This document shows positions 61,682-64,000 of a stretch of 64,000 nucleotides of DNA, one piece after another. Under the pieces are notes generated by a model that made no database searches, was not told where the DNA came from, and saw nothing but the letters and a program-made list of their open reading frames with translations. The translations under genes were made by a program, and so were the position numbers. The number at the start of each line of letters is the position of its first letter. The stretch's first letter is position 1. The stretch is from positions 744,001 to 808,000 of the forward strand of contig NZ_BDME01000001.1 of NCBI RefSeq assembly GCF_002335445.1, in the 5' to 3' direction. The DNA comes from Lebetimonas natsushimae (lineage in GTDB: Bacteria > Campylobacterota > Campylobacteria > Campylobacterales > Nautiliaceae).

Positions 61682-62986
61682 ATGGAACATACTTTAGATT
61701 TAACACATACGTGGGTTGGTTGGGGAGTTTTAATTATTTTTGTTCTCGGTTATATTTTAATTGCCACAGAGGAAAAATGGGATATGAATAAAGCCAAACC
61801 GGCTTTGTTTATAGGTACATTTTCTTTTATGCTAATTGGTGTTTACTATTATGTTAATAGTTTAGACATATCTCCTCTTCATCATCAGTTAAAAGAACTT
61901 ATAGAAGAAATAGCAGAGATTTTCTTTTTCTTGTTTGTTGCAATGACATATATTGAAAGTCTGATTGAGAGGGGTGTGTTTGATGCCTTAAGATACAGGC
62001 TTATTTCACGGGGTTACAGTTATAAAAAACTTTTTTGGATAACAGGAAGTCTTGCTTTTTGGATAAGCCCTGTTGCTGATAATTTAACGACAGCCCTTAT
62101 TCTTTCGACTGTTTTATATACCATAGATAAAACTCGTACCAATTTTTTGGTACCCGGTGCAATTAATATTGTTGTAGCTGCGAATGCCGGTGGTGCATGG
62201 TCGCCGTTTGGTGATATTACAACTCTTATGGCCTGGACTGCAGGGAAAGGTGAAATTATAGACTTTTTGGCTCTGTTTCCCGCTTCATTTTTAGGATGGT
62301 TTTTAACTGCATGGCTTTTAGGTTTATTTGTACCAAAAGGTGAGCCTCATTTTGATGTGCTTACCACTCCGAAAGGGGAAATTAAAAAAGGCGGAAAAGT
62401 TGTTATATTCTTAGGGTTTTTCACTATTTTTATAGCCGTGTTTGGACATATTGTGATGCATTATCCTGCAATGTGGGGAATGATGTTTGGTTTGTCACTG
62501 TTACAGCTTTATGCTTATTATCATAAAAGAAAACATAAAGAGCAATTTAACGTATTTATAAATATGGCAAAAGTTGAAAATGATACGCTTCTTTTCTTCT
62601 TTGGTATTTTAAGTGCTGTTGGAGCTTTGTCATTTTTAGGATGGCTTGTGTATGTTGTTAATCTTTATGATATTGTGGGAGATACTGTTGCAAATATTGG
62701 TGTTGGATTTGTAAGTGCAATTATTGACAATGTGCCTGTAATGGCGGCTATTTTAAAAGCAGATCCCCAAATGGGACCGGATCAATGGATGCTTGTTACA
62801 TTAACTGCCGGTATCGGTGGAAGTTTAATTAGTTTTGGTAGTGCTGCCGGAGTTGGTGTAATGGGTAGAATGAGAGGGATATATACATTTAATTCCCATA
62901 TGAAATACGGATGGGCGGTATTAGCCGGATATGTATTAAGCTGTGCTATTTGGTATGTGCAGTTTGAAATGTTGGGGCTTTATTAA
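61682..62986 (+). CDS. nhaD: Na+/H+ antiporter NhaD
   Basis: 434 residues from ATG at 61682, one base after the nadB stop; the frame extends 27 bp into nadB. About twelve helices with the NhaD/ArsB-like hallmarks ISPVADNLTTALILSTV, NAGGAWSPFGDITTLMAW, AIIDNVPVMAAILK and GGSLISFGSAAGVGVMG. It extrudes Na+ in exchange for H+, fitting a marine habitat. The C-terminus lies 1 bp inside a 95-bp repeat region. Confidence 0.94.
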   Translation: MEHTLDLTHTWVGWGVLIIFVLGYILIATEEKWDMNKAKPALFIGTFSFMLIGVYYYVNSLDISPLHHQLKELIEEIAEIFFFLFVAMTYIESLIERGVFDALRYRLISRGYSYKKLFWITGSLAFWISPVADNLTTALILSTVLYTIDKTRTNFLVPGAINIVVAANAGGAWSPFGDITTLMAWTAGKGEIIDFLALFPASFLGWFLTAWLLGLFVPKGEPHFDVLTTPKGEIKKGGKVVIFLGFFTIFIAVFGHIVMHYPAMWGMMFGLSLLQLYAYYHKRKHKEQFNVFINMAKVENDTLLFFFGILSAVGALSFLGWLVYVVNLYDIVGDTVANIGVGFVSAIIDNVPVMAAILKADPQMGPDQWMLVTLTAGIGGSLISFGSAAGVGVMGRMRGIYTFNSHMKYGWAVLAGYVLSCAIWYVQFEMLGLY

Positions 62987-63079
62987 AATGTAAAATTGAA
63001 AATGGATAATGGAAAATTAAAAAGTTAAAATAAAAATTATTCCATTCTCCATTATCCATTGTCCATTCTTCATTGTTTT
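62985..63079. repeat. Heptanucleotide repeat, copy 6, as two facing arms before guaA
   Basis: Left arm (about 62999-63017) has plus-strand AATGGATAATGGA units; right arm (about 63041-63073) has the complement CCATTCTCCATTATCCATT form. AATGGATAATGGA and TCCATTATCCATT are exact complements and can pair in a stem with a loop of about 25-30 nt. It is the only intergenic copy and the only one with both orientations. It sits between nhaD and guaA and may act as a terminator, attenuator or mRNA-stability element. Confidence 0.8.
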
Positions 63080-63106
63080 GCTACAATTTCAATAAAAAGG
63101 ACTTGA

Positions 63107-64000
63107 ATGCAGGTTGAAATATTAATACTTGATTTTGGGAGCCAGTATACACAGTTAATTGCAAGAAGACTCAGAGAAGAGGGGGTTTACAGTGAAATAG
63201 TCCCATATTATGACGGATTAAAAGCAGCAACCCAAAAAAAACCAAAAGGGATTATTTTTAGTGGAGGACCTGCAAGTGTTTATGATAAAGATGCATATAG
63301 AGTTGATAAAAAAATATATGAATTGGGTCTTCCGATTTTAGGAATTTGTTACGGGATGCAGTTAATAACCGTTGATTTTGGCGGTGAAGTTGTAAGAGCT
63401 GACCATCATGAATACGGAAAAGCGGAACTTTTTATAGATGAACCGCATAAAATTTTTAAAGATGTAAGCAATCCCACAATTGTTTGGATGAGTCATTCAG
63501 ACAGGGTTGAAAAGCTGCCTAATGGATTTAAAAGAATAGCCCATACTTCAAATGCACCGTATGCTGCTATTGTAAATGAAGAAAAAGAAATATACGCAAT
63601 CCAGTTTCACCCAGAAGTTGCCCATTCAGTTGAAGGAAGTAAAATTTTAAGAAATTTTGCAAGAGAAGTTTGTGGTGTTACTAGTAAATGGGATATGGCG
63701 CATTTTGCAAAAGAACAAATTAAAAAAATAAAAGAGCAAGTCGGAAATGACAAAGTAATCTGTGCCCTAAGCGGCGGAGTTGACAGTTCTGTAACAGCGG
63801 CATTGCTTCACGAAGCAATAGGTGATCAGTTAATTCCTATATTTGTAGATACGGGACTTCTCAGAAAAAATGAAAGAGAAGAAGTAGAACATGCTTTTAA
63901 AAATGTTTTACATGTTCCTTTAATTACAGTGGATGCAAGAGATAAATTTCTCAGTCGTTTAAAAGGTGTAACTGATCCGGAAGAAAAAAGAAAAATAATA
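63107..64000 (+). CDS. guaA: GMP synthase (glutamine-hydrolysing), N-terminal 298 codons
   Basis: The frame runs off the right edge. It starts ATG at 63107, [20 protein letters not shown], after AAAAAGG. The GATase domain has GICYGMQ with the nucleophile Cys near 83 and the His-Glu (QFHPEVAHS) near 168. The ATP pyrophosphatase P-loop [15 protein letters not shown] begins near 217. It aminates XMP to GMP. The remaining ~215 residues lie outside the window. Confidence 0.97.
   Translation, partial: MQVEILILDFGSQYTQLIARRLREEGVYSEIVPYYDGLKAATQKKPKGIIFSGGPASVYDKDAYRVDKKIYELGLPILGICYGMQLITVDFGGEVVRADHHEYGKAELFIDEPHKIFKDVSNPTIVWMSHSDRVEKLPNGFKRIAHTSNAPYAAIVNEEKEIYAIQFHPEVAHSVEGSKILRNFAREVCGVTSKWDMAHFAKEQIKKIKEQVGNDKVICALSGGVDSSVTAALLHEAIGDQLIPIFVDTGLLRKNEREEVEHAFKNVLHVPLITVDARDKFLSRLKGVTDPEEKRKII

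Noticed and set aside
1-64000. CRISPR array, prophage, or complete insertion sequence
   Set aside because: No regularly spaced direct repeats with unique spacers, no phage structural or integrase genes, and no element with inverted repeats plus an intact transposase were found. The 7-bp tracts are tandem without spacers.

Overview
The window is a compact, AT-rich piece of a Campylobacterota (epsilonproteobacterial) chromosome, most like the Nautiliales (Nautilia, Caminibacter, Lebetimonas: H2-oxidising vent anaerobes). The assignment is inferred from gene content: a hydABCDE-type uptake hydrogenase with cytochrome b, a full hyp maturation set, a nickel/cobalt ECF importer, an HcpA-like Sel1 protein, TlyA, NhaD, and indolepyruvate oxidoreductase with a CoA ligase. 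No species can be fixed from sequence alone. Both window edges cut a gene (ilvA at the left, guaA at the right).

Layout. 1-12.4 kb: housekeeping genes in translationally coupled runs (ilvA end, gatB, voltage-sensor-type K+ channel plus a separate RCK/TrkA protein, gpsA; tlyA, ispG and two small unknowns; dnaB, comEC; a UPF1/IGHMBP2-type helicase; tpx). 12.5-30.9 kb: a hydrogenase island. It holds hypA; a TetR gene leading an operon for a signal-less [NiFe] hydrogenase whose large subunit lacks the usual C-terminal extension (sensor-like); the membrane uptake hydrogenase hydABCDE; hypF; a gene derived from an IS1595-type transposase; a cbiMNQO/nikMNQO-like importer with a His-rich ATPase tail; hypBCDE; and ubiE. 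30.9-34 kb: a periplasmic solute-binding protein gene overlapping a GGDEF/EAL gene, behind a perfect FNR-type box, then tRNA-Leu(GAG). 34-45.6 kb: aminotransferase, LysE exporter, phosphatase, Sel1 protein, OsmC, argH, HD-domain protein, outer-membrane barrel, ppa, YihY, ABC-F protein, ribF. 45.6-50.5 kb: a TonB receptor / small exported YfiR-like protein / GGDEF-EAL operon. 50.4-55.2 kb: uvrC, a cation/proton antiporter, and a sodium:solute symporter broken by an in-frame TAG, with its small accessory protein. 55.3-59.7 kb: an iorAB-paaI-paaK-ACT operon for aryl-pyruvate/aryl-acid metabolism. 59.7-64 kb: a DUF721 gene, a small lipoprotein, nadB, nhaD and the start of guaA.

How the parts fit: the uptake hydrogenase feeds electrons from H2 through cytochrome b to menaquinone (ubiE is the last gene of the hyp run). 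The importer supplies nickel (or cobalt), and HypA-F with HydD mature the enzyme. The second hydrogenase may report H2 availability to the TetR protein encoded with it.

The most unusual signals are: (i) a dispersed 7-bp repeat (ATGGARA-like) present at six places, five of them inside or at the edge of coding sequence (helicase, hypF, cbiO start, ribF, uvrC) and always with the same strand sense; (ii) the TetR/sensor-like hydrogenase operon; (iii) two separate modules pairing a periplasmic protein with a GGDEF/EAL protein; (iv) several unlisted small membrane-protein genes with strong ribosome binding sites; (v) 3' overlap of eight of eleven convergent gene pairs.
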